From NCBI RefSeq assembly GCF_009687885.1, contig NZ_BLAF01000009.1, positions 128,333-192,332 on the forward strand: 64,000 bases of DNA, read 5' to 3'. Position 1 is the stretch's first letter; the number at the start of each line of letters is the position of its first letter. The position numbers and the translations under genes were made by a program. Shown here piece by piece: positions 34,311 through 43,433 of this stretch. Under the pieces are notes generated by a model, which was not told the DNA's origin, did no database searches, and saw nothing but the letters and a program-made list of their open reading frames with translations. The DNA is from Acrocarpospora pleiomorpha. Lineage in GTDB: Bacteria; Actinomycetota; Actinomycetes; Streptosporangiales; Streptosporangiaceae.

Positions 34311-35806
34311 GCGACCACTCCCAATTCATCCGCGAGCATCAAATACATCCCATGCGACCACAACAACGGACTGGCCACCGGCCCCCACCGCTCGACCCAC
34401 TCCTGCCGACGCCCAGGCGCCAACAACCGATCAGAAACCTGCTCCGGCAACTCCCCATCAGCGTCGGCCTGCCCCGCCATCCACCGCAAACACGCCATAG
34501 CCTCTCCACGCCTACCAGCGGCAACATGGTTCAGCCCCAGGAACCCGGCGAGTAGCACCCACCTTCCACCCCCGTAGAAGGTGTCCTCCAAATACCGATA
34601 GACCCCATAACCATCGGCCAGGGACTCCTCAACCGCCGCGACCGTCCCCACGGCCACCGGGTGGTCTGCCGAATAGAGCCCAAAAGGCTCAACACAAGCC
34701 AGCAAACTCCCATCAACCGCATCCGACCCCAGCCATTTGGTGAGGTGGGTTCTCCCACCCACCCAGCCCTTTGTTTCCCCTCGGGCTCCGCCCGCCCCCG
34801 TTATCCCCGTGGTTGCCGGACGAATTGGCAGTCGCGGCATCGTGGTTCTCCCAGTGGCCTGACCGGCTTCGCTCCCTGGGGTGGTGGTTTGGCTGGTTAC
34901 GCTCCCCTGGGCGGCGGCTTGATCGGCCTCGCTCCCCGGGGTAGTGGTCTGGCCGGTTGCGCTCCCTTGGACGGTGGTTCGGCTGGTTACGCTCCCCAGG
35001 GCGGTGGTCTCCTCGGCCTCGCTCCCTGGGGCGATGATCTGGCCGGTTGCGTTCCCTGGGGTGATGGTCTGGCCGGTCGCGCTCCCCGGAGCCGTGACCT
35101 GACCGGTTACGCCCCCCGGAGCCGTGGCCGACTCCACTACTCCCTCTTTCGAGATCAAAGTGGAGATGCCGTCGATGGCCTCTTCGGCAGCTTCGGTGAG
35201 GGGTCGGGTCAGGGCACCCAGGTTGATCGCTGCGCGGAGGCCTGCATGGATTGCGGCCAGGGTCGACACATGGCGTTGGTCGATGTGTTCTTCCCACCAG
35301 TCGTAGCAGGGGTGGTGCCAGAAGGTCGTGAGGTAGTGGGTGGCGACGCGGATGGCTTCGGGGGCTCCGGGGATGTCGGTGGGGTGGCGGCGCAGGTGGA
35401 GGTTGAGGGACCAGAGCCAGGTGCCGTACCCGTCGAGTTGGTGGTCCCACCAGGCGTCGGTGCCGTTGGAGCCGTCGAGGGTGAAGCGGGTGGGGAGCAT
35501 GTCGGCGGGGGTGACGGGGAGGCCGCGGGAGGCGCGGCGGGTGAGGTCGGTGACCTGGGAGGACCGGGCGCCGACCACGCGGGCGCACCACGCGTGGAAG
35601 GCGCTCGGGCCCGCGGGGTCGGCGACGCGGCTCATGCCTTCGGCGATGAAGGCGCCGTCGCGGAGCCAGGCGTAGCCCTGGTAGGCGGAGAAGGTGGGAC
35701 TGGCAGGGTAGGCCCCCGAGGGCGACTGATGCCGGTCGATCAGGTCGACGCTGCGCGCGGCCAGGCGGGCCAGGTCCGCGTGCGTCAGGTCGCTTCCTAC
35801 GTTCAC
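34307..35806 (-). CDS. GH15-type glucoamylase-like enzyme with internal repeats
   Basis: 499-residue enzyme of the GH15 (alpha/alpha)6-barrel type. Family-like pieces are YQGYAWLRDGAFIAEGM, DGYGTWLWSL, YDWWEEH, HVSTLAAIHAGLRAA and, near the end, DGELPEQVSDRLLAPGRRQEWVERWGP, whose ELPEQ Glu is the probable catalytic base. Between about residues 226 and 316 the barrel is interrupted by nine 10-residue repeats rich in Gly, Ser, Thr and Gln. These are encoded by a perfect-period 30-bp array with no frame break. No signal peptide. GTG 35806 is preceded by AAGGA. It probably trims alpha-glucosides taken up by the adjacent ABC system. Confidence 0.85.
   Translation of the reverse strand: MNVGSDLTHADLARLAARSVDLIDRHQSPSGAYPASPTFSAYQGYAWLRDGAFIAEGMSRVADPAGPSAFHAWCARVVGARSSQVTDLTRRASRGLPVTPADMLPTRFTLDGSNGTDAWWDHQLDGYGTWLWSLNLHLRRHPTDIPGAPEAIRVATHYLTTFWHHPCYDWWEEHIDQRHVSTLAAIHAGLRAAINLGALTRPLTEAAEEAIDGISTLISKEGVVESATAPGGVTGQVTAPGSATGQTITPGNATGQIIAPGSEAEETTALGSVTSRTTVQGSATGQTTTPGSEADQAAAQGSVTSQTTTPGSEAGQATGRTTMPRLPIRPATTGITGAGGARGETKGWVGGRTHLTKWLGSDAVDGSLLACVEPFGLYSADHPVAVGTVAAVEESLADGYGVYRYLEDTFYGGGRWVLLAGFLGLNHVAAGRRGEAMACLRWMAGQADADGELPEQVSDRLLAPGRRQEWVERWGPVASPLLWSHGMYLMLADELGVVA
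34861..35130 (-). repeat. Nine 30-bp tandem repeats inside GH15 gene
   Basis: Nine consecutive units of exactly 30 bp on the pattern ggccggttgcgctccctggg plus about 10 variable bases. Each encodes ten residues of the type APGSATGQTT. Units differ by substitutions only and keep frame, so the array can change length without breaking the gene. Confidence 0.95.
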
Positions 35807-35818
35807 GGTCGGATCCTT

Positions 35819-35891
35819 AGCCGAGCAGGCCGTCGGTGGTGGTGTCGGACATCAGGTCGTCAGCCGAGCAGGCCGTCGATGGTGGCGGCGG
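35819..35891 (-). repeat. Direct duplication of the solute-binding-protein gene tail
   Basis: Two 30-bp copies (35819-35848 and 35862-35891, 27 of 30 identical) of the last codons DGLLG plus stop. The inner copy ends the real gene with TGA; the outer copy carries TAA and supplies the AAGGA that lies 8 nt before the GH15 start. Confidence 0.8.
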
Positions 35892-37131
35892 CGTCGGTCA
35901 GCGCCTGCTGGACCGACTTGCGGCCGGCGGCGGCGTTGCTCAGCTCCTCGGTCATCGCGTCCTGCATCTCCTGCTGGCGCGCGATGACAGGCGGCAGGGC
36001 GATCGACGCCAGCGAGTCGAAGACCGCCTGGCGGTTGGCGGGCTTCGCCGTGTTGTCCAGGTAGCCGGCGAGGGTCGCCTGGTCAGAAATGGGCGGGAGC
36101 TCCCAGGAAGCCTTGATCCGGGTGGTGGCCGCGGTCTGGGAGGAGGTCAGGAAGCGTGACCAGGCCCAGGCCTCAGCCGGGTGCTTGGTGGTGGCGGACG
36201 CGGCGATGGCGTTGTGGAAGACCGCGCTGGCCTTGGTCTGGTCGCCGGGCTCGACCACGACGTCCCACTCGAACGGCGCGTCGGCCATCCCGGCGAACTG
36301 CCAGATGCCGTTGTGCCACATCGCGAGCTTGCCCGACTTGAACAGGTTGGTGTCGTAGTCAGCCGTGCCGCCGATCTCAGCCTCGGTAGGCATGGTGTTA
36401 CCCACCTTGTCCACCAGCCAGGTCGCGGCCTTCACCCCTTCGGGACTGTTGAACGCGGTCTTCTTCCCGTCGGCGGTCAGGAACTCGCCGCCCGCCTGCT
36501 TGAGCGTCTTGTAGAACTCGAAGAACTGCACCGGCTGGAAGTCGCCGTACACACCCTTCTTCTTGTCGGTCAGTTTGGCGGCGGCGGCCTTCTCCTCCGC
36601 CCAGGTCCAGTCGGCGGTGGGCGCGGGCAGCCCGGCCGCGTCGAACAGCGACTTGTTGTAGAAGAGCACGACGGTAGAGAACGACGCGGGCAGGGCGAAC
36701 TGCTTGCCACCATGGGTGAACGCCTTCAGCGACTCGGCCGCGTACACCGAGGGCTGGTAGTCGTCGCCGGCGGCGGCGGTGCCCAGGTCGAGCAGGGAGC
36801 CCGCGCTGGCGTAGGTGACGAAGTTCTCGTAGTTGAGCTCGAAGGTGTCGGGCGCGGTGTTCCCGGCGATGCTGGTCTGGAGCTTGGTGAAGTAGTCCGC
36901 GAACGGCGCCGTCTCCACGACGACGTCGATGCGCGGGTTCTCCTTCTCGAACGCGGCCACGATCGTGTCGAGGTCGGCGACGTGGTCGGGGGCGGCGGAG
37001 AAGGTGAAGTAGCGCAACGTCACCTTGCCGTCCGGCGCGGTGCCGGTGTCCCGGGTGGCCGAGCCCTGGGCGCAGGCGGTGGCCAGCACCGCGGTGAGCA
37101 ACGCCGCCGCGGCCTTCGTGGTTCTCTTCAT
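35860..37131 (-). CDS. Sugar ABC transporter solute-binding lipoprotein
   Basis: 423-residue family 1 extracellular binding protein. Lipoprotein signal MKRTTKAAAALLTAVLATACAQ with the lipid-bearing Cys at 20. FEKENPRIDVVVE, TFELNYENFVTYA and KLAMWHNGIWQF are typical of the fold. It captures the oligosaccharide outside the membrane and delivers it to the two permeases encoded just upstream. The substrate is probably an alpha-glucoside, given GH31 and GH15 downstream. Confidence 0.92.
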   Translation of the reverse strand: MKRTTKAAAALLTAVLATACAQGSATRDTGTAPDGKVTLRYFTFSAAPDHVADLDTIVAAFEKENPRIDVVVETAPFADYFTKLQTSIAGNTAPDTFELNYENFVTYASAGSLLDLGTAAAGDDYQPSVYAAESLKAFTHGGKQFALPASFSTVVLFYNKSLFDAAGLPAPTADWTWAEEKAAAAKLTDKKKGVYGDFQPVQFFEFYKTLKQAGGEFLTADGKKTAFNSPEGVKAATWLVDKVGNTMPTEAEIGGTADYDTNLFKSGKLAMWHNGIWQFAGMADAPFEWDVVVEPGDQTKASAVFHNAIAASATTKHPAEAWAWSRFLTSSQTAATTRIKASWELPPISDQATLAGYLDNTAKPANRQAVFDSLASIALPPVIARQQEMQDAMTEELSNAAAGRKSVQQALTDAAATIDGLLG

Positions 37132-37152
37132 GGTGGTACCTCCGTGGGGGGA

Positions 37153-37959
37153 TTACTTGAGGCCGGACTGCGCGACGCTGGCGATGACGTGTTTCTGGGC
37201 GAAGAGATAAAGAATGAGGATCGGTACGACACTGACCACCGAACCCGCCATCACCACGTTCCACTCGGTGGTGAACTGGCCGTGCAGGGAGGCCAGCCCG
37301 AGCGGGATGGTCATGAACTCCGGCGACCTGATGATCACCAGCGGCCACAGGTAGGCGTTCCAGCTGGCGATGAAGCCGAAGATGGCGAAGGTCGCGAGCG
37401 CGGGCCGGATCAGCGGCAGGATCACGAAGACGAACACCCGCGGATGCCCCGCGCCGTCCAGTACCGCCGCCTCGTCGAACTCGCGCGGCACCTGCGCGAT
37501 CGCCTGCCGCAGCAGGAAGACGCCGAACGCGGAGGCGACCGTCGGAGCGAGCACCGCGAAGTAGGTGTCCACCAGGTTGAACGCCCGCATCTCCAGGAAC
37601 AGCGGCACGACCAGGACCTGCATCGGCACCATCAGCGTGGCCAGGTAGACGGCGAACAGCGCGTTCCGGCCGGGGAACGGCAACCGGGCGAAGGCGTACG
37701 CGGCCATGGAGCTGGTCACCAGCTGGAGCACGGTGGAGGCGACGGCGAGCCAGGCGCTGTTGAACACGATCCGCCAGAACGGCATCGCCTCCAGCAGCCG
37801 CCGGTAGGCGTCCAGGCCCGCGCCTTCCGGCGTGAAGTCGGGCGGCGAGACCAGCAGCGTGCCGTCCGGGGTGAGCGAGGTGACCACCGTCCACGCGAAC
37901 GGGAACAACATCACCAGCGCGCCGAGCAGCACCGGGATCGCGCGCAGGACCTTACCCAT
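37153..37959 (-). CDS. Sugar ABC transporter permease, MalG-like
   Basis: 268 residues, about six membrane helices. The EAA loop that contacts the ATPase is EFDEAAVLDGAGHPRVFVFV followed by ILPLIRPAL. Overlaps the MalF-like gene by 8 nt. Confidence 0.92.
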   Translation of the reverse strand: MGKVLRAIPVLLGALVMLFPFAWTVVTSLTPDGTLLVSPPDFTPEGAGLDAYRRLLEAMPFWRIVFNSAWLAVASTVLQLVTSSMAAYAFARLPFPGRNALFAVYLATLMVPMQVLVVPLFLEMRAFNLVDTYFAVLAPTVASAFGVFLLRQAIAQVPREFDEAAVLDGAGHPRVFVFVILPLIRPALATFAIFGFIASWNAYLWPLVIIRSPEFMTIPLGLASLHGQFTTEWNVVMAGSVVSVVPILILYLFAQKHVIASVAQSGLK

Positions 37960-38914
37960 AGTTCACCCACCGGCGCTGGGCCCGGATCTGGATCAACGTC
38001 ACGATCAGGATGACCGCGAACAGCAGCCAGGAGAGGGCGGAGGCGGCGCCCGCCCTGCCGTACCTGAAGGTGAGGTCGTAGATCTGTTCGACCACCACCG
38101 TGGTGGCGCCGGCCGGGCCGCCGCCGGTCATCACGTGCACCTGGTCGAAGACCTGGAAGCCGTTGATGAGCGAGATCACCACGACGAAGAACGTCGAGGG
38201 GGAGAGCAGGGGGAGTGTGATGTAGCGGAAGCTCTTGAAGCCGGTCGCGCCGTCGACTCGTGCGGCGTCGCGGTACTCCTGCGGGATCGCCTGCAGGCCC
38301 GCCAGCAGGATGATCATGACGAAGCCGAGGTCCTTCCAGGCCGAGGCCAGGATGATCGACGGCATCGCCCAGGTCGGATCCGTCCACCAGCCGGGCCCTT
38401 CCAGGCCGACCAGGCCGATCAGCCAGTTCACCACCCCGCTGGCCGGGTTGAGCAGCCACTTCCACATCAGCGCGACCACCACCCAGCTGGTCACCACCGG
38501 CAGGAAGTAGATGGCGCGCAGCACGTTCCGGCCGCGCATCGCCCGGTTGAGCAGCAACGCCAAGCCGAACCCACCGGCGTACACGAGCGGCAGGTAACCG
38601 GCGATGAAGTAGAGCGTGTGCCCGAACGCGGCCAGGGTCCGGTCCTCGCCGAGCAGTTCGACGTAGTTGTCCAGGCCCACCCAGCGCATCGGGGTGATCA
38701 GGTTCCACTCGTGCAGGCTGGTCCACAGCGAGCTCGCCATCGGGATCAGCGTGAACAGCGTCAGCGGGATGGCGCTGGGGAGCAGGAAAAGGGCCACCGT
38801 GCCCGCGTACCTCAAACGGGAACGGCGCGGTCCCACGGCATGCGACCGTGCATGCGCCGGGGCGGCTTTCCTTGTGGGATTCGCGCTGACTTCGGCTGTT
38901 TTCGCGCCGGTCAT
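37952..38914 (-). CDS. Sugar ABC transporter permease, MalF-like
   Basis: 320 residues, six membrane helices after a 45-residue cytoplasmic tail. The EAA loop is EYRDAARVDGATGFKSFRYI followed by TLPLL. It overlaps the ROK regulator by 4 nt. There is no ABC ATPase gene in the operon, so a shared MsiK-type ATPase elsewhere must energise the system. Confidence 0.92.
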   Translation of the reverse strand: MTGAKTAEVSANPTRKAAPAHARSHAVGPRRSRLRYAGTVALFLLPSAIPLTLFTLIPMASSLWTSLHEWNLITPMRWVGLDNYVELLGEDRTLAAFGHTLYFIAGYLPLVYAGGFGLALLLNRAMRGRNVLRAIYFLPVVTSWVVVALMWKWLLNPASGVVNWLIGLVGLEGPGWWTDPTWAMPSIILASAWKDLGFVMIILLAGLQAIPQEYRDAARVDGATGFKSFRYITLPLLSPSTFFVVVISLINGFQVFDQVHVMTGGGPAGATTVVVEQIYDLTFRYGRAGAASALSWLLFAVILIVTLIQIRAQRRWVNYG

Positions 38915-40122
38915 GGTGTCGAGCCGATCAGCCGGGCCCGGACCAGGCGCCCCTGCTCGCCCGCCGCCCCCGCCGCGTCGAACGGCGTCGCCAGCACCAG
39001 CGCCGCCGCCCCCTGCGCCCAGCTGGTGTCATCCCAGCTCTCCACCTCGACCGAGATGTCCCGCCGCCCCGGATACAGATGCGCCCGAATCGCCGGATCG
39101 AACCCCACCTGCCAGTACGCCCAGTCGGCGGTCCCCTCCCCGAGCACCACGACCACCTCCGGATCCACCACGTTGATCAGCCCGGCCGCGGCCCGCCCCA
39201 GCACGGCCCCCGCCTCGGCGAACACCGCCTGCGCCGCCGCGTCCCCACCCGCCGCCGCCCGCCCGACGTCCGCGACGCCCGCGTCTTCGGGCAACTCCAT
39301 CCGGGTACGAGCTGCGCCCACGAGCCCAGCCGCCCCCACCAGGGACTCCAGGCACCCTTGGTTACCGCACCCGCACACCGGCCCCGCCGCGAGCATCGGC
39401 ACGTGCCCGAATTCCCCGGCGCCACCCCTGGCGCCCCGGTAGACCCGGCCGTCGGTGACGATCGCCGCGCCGACCCCGCGCCCGATGGTGAGGACCAGGA
39501 AGTCACGGTGGGTACGGCCCCTGCCGTACAGGCGTTCGGCGGCGGCCAGCGCGTTGACGTCGTTCTCGACCAGCACCGGGAGGTCCAGCCGGCGGCGCAG
39601 CCGGTCTCCCACCGGGGTCGCCTGCCAGCCCAGCGTCGGCGCGTTCACCGTGCCGATCGCCTGGTCCTCGACGCTGCCGGGCACCCCGACCCCGATGCCG
39701 AGCAGCGGGGGATCGGCCGCGGTCCGCGACACCGCGTCGGCGACGGCGTCCACCAGGTCGTCCAGCGCGCGCGGCGACGTGGTGTCCACCGGCCGCTCCC
39801 AGGCGCCGAGCACCTCGCCGTCCAGCCGTACGTCGACGATCACCAGGTGGTCGGTGGTCACCTTGACCCCCAGCGCCCGCCCCGCGCTCCCGATCAGCCC
39901 CAGCTTCTGCGCCGGGCGCCCGCCGCGGGACGGCTCCAGCTCCAGCTCCTCCAGCATCCCGTGCCCCATCAGCTCGCGGGTGAGCTGGGTGACGGTGGCG
40001 GGGCTGAGGTCGAGCTGGCGGGCGATCTCGGTCCGGCTCAGCGGCCCCACCGTGCCCAGCAAGGCCAGGATCGCCGTCCGGGTGAGATCGCCTCGGTCTG
40101 TGCTGTACCGCTGTACGGCCAT
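38911..40122 (-). CDS. ROK-family transcriptional repressor
   Basis: 403-residue NagC/Mlc-like ROK regulator. The N-terminal winged helix (residues about 12-65) is LSRTEIARQLDLSPATVTQL. The ROK domain has IGVGVPGSVE, VLVENDVNALAAAE and the zinc motif CGCGNQGCLE. It heads the operon of permeases, binding protein and glycosidases and probably represses it until a sugar binds. Divergent from polyphosphate glucokinase. Confidence 0.93.
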   Translation of the reverse strand: MAVQRYSTDRGDLTRTAILALLGTVGPLSRTEIARQLDLSPATVTQLTRELMGHGMLEELELEPSRGGRPAQKLGLIGSAGRALGVKVTTDHLVIVDVRLDGEVLGAWERPVDTTSPRALDDLVDAVADAVSRTAADPPLLGIGVGVPGSVEDQAIGTVNAPTLGWQATPVGDRLRRRLDLPVLVENDVNALAAAERLYGRGRTHRDFLVLTIGRGVGAAIVTDGRVYRGARGGAGEFGHVPMLAAGPVCGCGNQGCLESLVGAAGLVGAARTRMELPEDAGVADVGRAAAGGDAAAQAVFAEAGAVLGRAAAGLINVVDPEVVVVLGEGTADWAYWQVGFDPAIRAHLYPGRRDISVEVESWDDTSWAQGAAALVLATPFDAAGAAGEQGRLVRARLIGSTP

Positions 40123-40208
40123 GGGGAGGTAGACTTTCTTTGGTAGTAAATTCGGATGTGAAGATATTCCTGACCGGGAAACCCCGTCAAGAGGGAGCGC
40201 ACAACGAG

Positions 40209-40220
40209 ATTTCCGGAAAT
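40209..40220. promoter_or_regulatory. Palindrome in ROK-ppgK intergenic region
   Basis: Perfect 12-bp palindrome ATTTCCGGAAAT between the divergent genes. An AT-rich motif nearer the ROK start (TTTGGTAGTAAATTC, around 40139) is a second operator candidate because ROK proteins favour AT-rich dyads. Confidence 0.4.
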
Positions 40221-40286
40221 GTGACCATCTGGGCCGTGGTGGTCCAGGGGGAGTGACCAGGCCTTCCGCGGGTAACGGTGAAGAGC

Positions 40287-41009
40287 ATGAACGTACTCGG
40301 CATCGACATCGGCGGGTCGGGCATCAAGGGCGCGCCGGTGGACATCAAGACGGGCGAACTGGTCGAAGACCGCTACCGCATCCCGACCCCCGAGCCGTCA
40401 ACGCCGGACGCGGTGGCCGACGTGGTCCAGAAGATCGTCAAACACTTCTCCTGGAAGGGCCCGATCGGCATCACCTTCCCCGGAGTGATCATCAACGGGG
40501 AGATCCGTACCGCCGCCAACGTCGACCGCTCCTGGGTCGGCGTCGACGGCCGCGCCCTCTTCGGCAAGAACACCCACGTCCTCAACGACGCCGACGCCGC
40601 CGGCATCGCCGAAATGACCTTCGGCGCCGGTCAGGGCCACCAGGGCGTGGTCCTGGTCCTCACCTTCGGCACCGGCATCGGCAGCGCCCTGTTCACCGGC
40701 GGCAAACTGGTCCCCAACACCGAGTTCGGCCACATCGAGATCCGCGGCAAGGACGCCGAGACCCGCGCCTCCGACCAGGCCCGCTCAGAGAAGGAACTCA
40801 GCTGGGGCATCTGGGCCGACCGCGTCCAGGAGTACCTCCTCCAGATGGAACGCCTGCTCTCCCCCAACCTGATCATCATCGGCGGGGGAGTCAGCAAGAA
40901 GGCCAAGAAGTTCCTCCCGGACGTCACCATCAACACCCCGATCCTCCCAGCCATGCTCCTCAACGAGGCCGGCATCGTCGGCGCCGCCCTGGCCACCACC
41001 GAGAAGTGA
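40287..41009 (+). CDS. ppgK: Polyphosphate glucokinase
   Basis: 240-residue ROK-fold kinase phosphorylating glucose with polyphosphate or [19 protein letters not shown] (phosphate 1), [31 protein letters not shown] (catalytic Asp) and [14 protein letters not shown] (phosphate 2) match actinobacterial PpgK closely. I take ATG 40287; a GTG at 40278 adds three residues. It would trap glucose released by the neighbouring GH31 and GH15 enzymes. Confidence 0.93.
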   Translation: MNVLGIDIGGSGIKGAPVDIKTGELVEDRYRIPTPEPSTPDAVADVVQKIVKHFSWKGPIGITFPGVIINGEIRTAANVDRSWVGVDGRALFGKNTHVLNDADAAGIAEMTFGAGQGHQGVVLVLTFGTGIGSALFTGGKLVPNTEFGHIEIRGKDAETRASDQARSEKELSWGIWADRVQEYLLQMERLLSPNLIIIGGGVSKKAKKFLPDVTINTPILPAMLLNEAGIVGAALATTEK

Positions 41010-41087
41010 ATCCCCGGGGCGACAACGACCAGCGAGAGGCAGACTCTGATGAGCAGCAGTTCGTTCCGACCCCTCTCACCTGCTGGT

Positions 41088-41519
41088 CTAGTTGTCGGGT
41101 TCGGCTATTTCGATGGTGTGGAGCGGGTGTTCGAGCGCGGCTGAGGGCTCCTGCCATTCGGCGGCGTTCATGGTGAGGATCGGGCAGACCGAGACGTTGG
41201 CGATTGCGGCGACGTGCGCATTCCACGGGTCAAGTCCGGTGGCGGAGATCATGTCGACAAGATCAGCTGCCTGATCAACGCCATCCAACGGTGCGATGAC
41301 GACGTTGCCGAAAGCCGAAAATCCGGCCAGCGATGCCTCAGCGTCCGCGACGCCGCGATTGGCCAGCAGCGCCCCGGCCACGGCCAGGACCGGCGCCACC
41401 ATGGGCTGGCCGGTCCTGTCGAAGTCCTGAATCAGGCTGATGAGATCGCCGTCCCCGCGGACCAACTCTTGCAGGACGCTCGTGTCGAGGATGTACGGCG
41501 TCGGAGTGTGATCACTCAC
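41088..41519 (-). CDS. PIN-domain toxin, VapC-like
   Basis: 143-residue PIN-like RNase. YILDTSVLQELV carries the first acidic residue; further acidic positions occur at DAEASL and in LDPWNAHVAAIA, close to the PIN consensus, though the last motif has Asn-Ala in place of D-x-x-I/L-A. Its start overlaps the antitoxin stop by 8 nt, as in vapBC operons. Confidence 0.8.
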   Translation of the reverse strand: MSDHTPTPYILDTSVLQELVRGDGDLISLIQDFDRTGQPMVAPVLAVAGALLANRGVADAEASLAGFSAFGNVVIAPLDGVDQAADLVDMISATGLDPWNAHVAAIANVSVCPILTMNAAEWQEPSAALEHPLHTIEIAEPDN

Positions 41520-41778
41520 CGGCCGCTACCTGGAAGCCCTGGGCGCGGGCCTGCTGGTCGATGTGAGCGCGCATCCTGGCGACCCTGGCCGGGTCGGCGT
41601 GAGCTGCCCGCTCGCGCAGCAGCGCAAGGCCCTGGTGCTCGCGGCGCCGGCGAGCCAGGATCGCCGCGTTGAACGCGGCGGACACCGACTCTGCACGGCC
41701 GGCCGCGACGAGCTGCTCGGCGTAGTCCGCTGCCACCGGGTCTACGGTGATGGTGATGCGCCGCTTAATGTCGCTCAT
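41512..41778 (-). CDS. Antitoxin, VapB/RHH-like
   Basis: 88 residues. KRRITITVDPVAADYAEQLV is a ribbon-helix-helix opening; the helical C-terminus (RMRAHIDQQARAQGF) would wrap the toxin. First gene of the toxin-antitoxin pair. Confidence 0.8.
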   Translation of the reverse strand: MSDIKRRITITVDPVAADYAEQLVAAGRAESVSAAFNAAILARRRREHQGLALLRERAAHADPARVARMRAHIDQQARAQGFQVAAGE

Positions 41779-41903
41779 ACCCGGGGATCATACTCCCAGT
41801 TTGGCCCGCTACCCAGGCTGTTTGGCCAGGAACCGGATTTCCACCAGGACGCTTCGGTCTGGCCGTCCGCCATGCTGTACGGCACAGGTTTCGGTGTGGG
41901 CGT

Positions 41904-42518
41904 TCACATGGCAGGGGAGTCCGAACTTCGGAGACTCAGTTCGGTGAGGGCCGTGGTGGGGTCGTCGGCGAAGAAGCGGATGGTGGTGACCTGAGCCTGG
42001 CGGCCGAGGGGTCGGGTGATGGTGATCGGGTCGGTCAGGTTGACGATCATGTTGGTTTGGGAGGAGACGGCGAGGCTGAGGCGGTCTCCGGTGACGGTGA
42101 CCATGCCGTTCTCGTTGTAGTTGCGGGACAGGCGGATGGTGGCGATCTGCCCGCGGGGGATGCGCAGGTCGAAGAAGGCGCCGTAGCGGAGGCGTAGTTC
42201 GGTGGCGGTCACCACGTGGGGGCGGGTGACGCAGGCGGCGACGACCGCGAGGCCGATGAGGATGCCGTAGAGGTCGAGAAAGAGGACGGGCAGGCGCACG
42301 GCCTCCGGGGCGTCGATGGCGCGGAGGATCACGTCGAGGACGACCGTTTCCAAAGCCATCAAGATCAGAAAGATGACGAATGTGGTGGTCTGTTCTTTTG
42401 CGTACGTGACCTCGACCGAGCCGGGCGGGACGCCGTTGCGGCGGCGGAGCGCCCAGAGGACCAGGCTGACCATGCCTTTCGCGTCGAATCCAGCGATTCT
42501 GCGGATGATTGCGATCAT
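41904..42518 (-). CDS. Membrane protein with PH-like domain
   Basis: 204 residues, family not recognised. Two hydrophobic helices (TTFVIFLILMALETVVL, then YGILIGLAVVAACVT) precede a beta-rich C-terminal half (TELRLRYGAFFDLRIPRGQI and on) that resembles a bacterial PH domain. The start overlaps the merR stop in ATGA, so it is probably a target of, or partner for, that regulator. Confidence 0.65.
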   Translation of the reverse strand: MIAIIRRIAGFDAKGMVSLVLWALRRRNGVPPGSVEVTYAKEQTTTFVIFLILMALETVVLDVILRAIDAPEAVRLPVLFLDLYGILIGLAVVAACVTRPHVVTATELRLRYGAFFDLRIPRGQIATIRLSRNYNENGMVTVTGDRLSLAVSSQTNMIVNLTDPITITRPLGRQAQVTTIRFFADDPTTALTELSLRSSDSPAM

Positions 42519-43258
42519 TGAGTGCGCTCCGTCAGGGTGATCACGGCCAGGCGGAAGACCTCGGCTTGGGCGGGGGTGGCCTCGTCGAATATCCAGCCCT
42601 GCCAGTCGCCGTCGGAGTGGGCGATCATCGCGGCGGCCATGTCGGCGGGAATGTGGGCGACCAGGTCGGCGGCGAGGGCGGCGACACGGGGGTCGGCCGG
42701 GTCGGCGTCGGCCAGGTCGTCGAGGCGGGCGTAGAGATCGTGGCTGCGAGCGAGGGCATCGGGCTCGATGAGGGGACGAACCAGGTCGAGGACCTGATCG
42801 CGATCGGCGGGTGTCGCGACCGTGTCCATGAGGGCCAGGAGTTGCCGGTCGAGGGCGGCGAAACTCGACCCGCCGGCGGTCAAGTCTCGAAGCACCGCCG
42901 CCAGGTCGGGCGAGACCGCCGATTCGGGGGTGAGATCGGGCTCAGTCAGCAGCGTGGCCAGGCGCGCTCTGCGCGCGGCGATCATGTCCTGCTGACGGGC
43001 CAGGTCAGCGTCAAGCCCCGCGAGGACTTCGCGAAGCTCCTTACCCTGATCGTCGGCCAGGACATCGTGGATCTCGTCAAGCGAGAGGCCGAGCTCGGCC
43101 AGCCGCCGAATCCGGGCCAGAGTGACAGCGTCACGAAGGCCGTAATCACGGTAACCGTTGGCCAGCCGTACCGGCTCGGGGAGAAGTCCCAGGTGATGGT
43201 AGTGGCGCACAGCGCGGGTGGAGATCCCGACCAGTGCGGCGAGTTCACCGATCCGCAT
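42515..43258 (-). CDS. MerR-family regulator
   Basis: 247 residues. N-terminal MerR winged helix RIGELAALVGISTRAVRHYH followed by LGLLPEPVRLANGYRDYG, a coiled coil, then a TipAS-like helical domain. No cysteine metal site is visible, so an organic ligand is more likely than a metal. The promoter holds a MerR-type dyad at 43275-43295. Confidence 0.92.
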   Translation of the reverse strand: MRIGELAALVGISTRAVRHYHHLGLLPEPVRLANGYRDYGLRDAVTLARIRRLAELGLSLDEIHDVLADDQGKELREVLAGLDADLARQQDMIAARRARLATLLTEPDLTPESAVSPDLAAVLRDLTAGGSSFAALDRQLLALMDTVATPADRDQVLDLVRPLIEPDALARSHDLYARLDDLADADPADPRVAALAADLVAHIPADMAAAMIAHSDGDWQGWIFDEATPAQAEVFRLAVITLTERTQ

Positions 43259-43274
43259 GCCCCCATTAGAAACG

Positions 43275-43295
43275 TTGACGCTACGACAAGGTCAA
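43275..43295 (-). promoter_or_regulatory. MerR-type operator/promoter element
   Basis: TTGAC-N11-GTCAA dyad 17 bp upstream of the merR start, in the spacing MerR proteins use between -35 and -10 boxes. A degraded copy occurs at 45818-45894. Confidence 0.6.
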
Positions 43296-43433
43296 ACGCT
43301 TCTCGCACGCTTCAAACAGCGTCCCCGATCTCTTCGAAGGCTGGTGTCGTCTGTGCTTCCATCAGAGCACACTAACCAGGCATAACCGACACGAGTTCCG
43401 GGACAATGAACTCTCCCGCCGAGCTGGCTAGCC

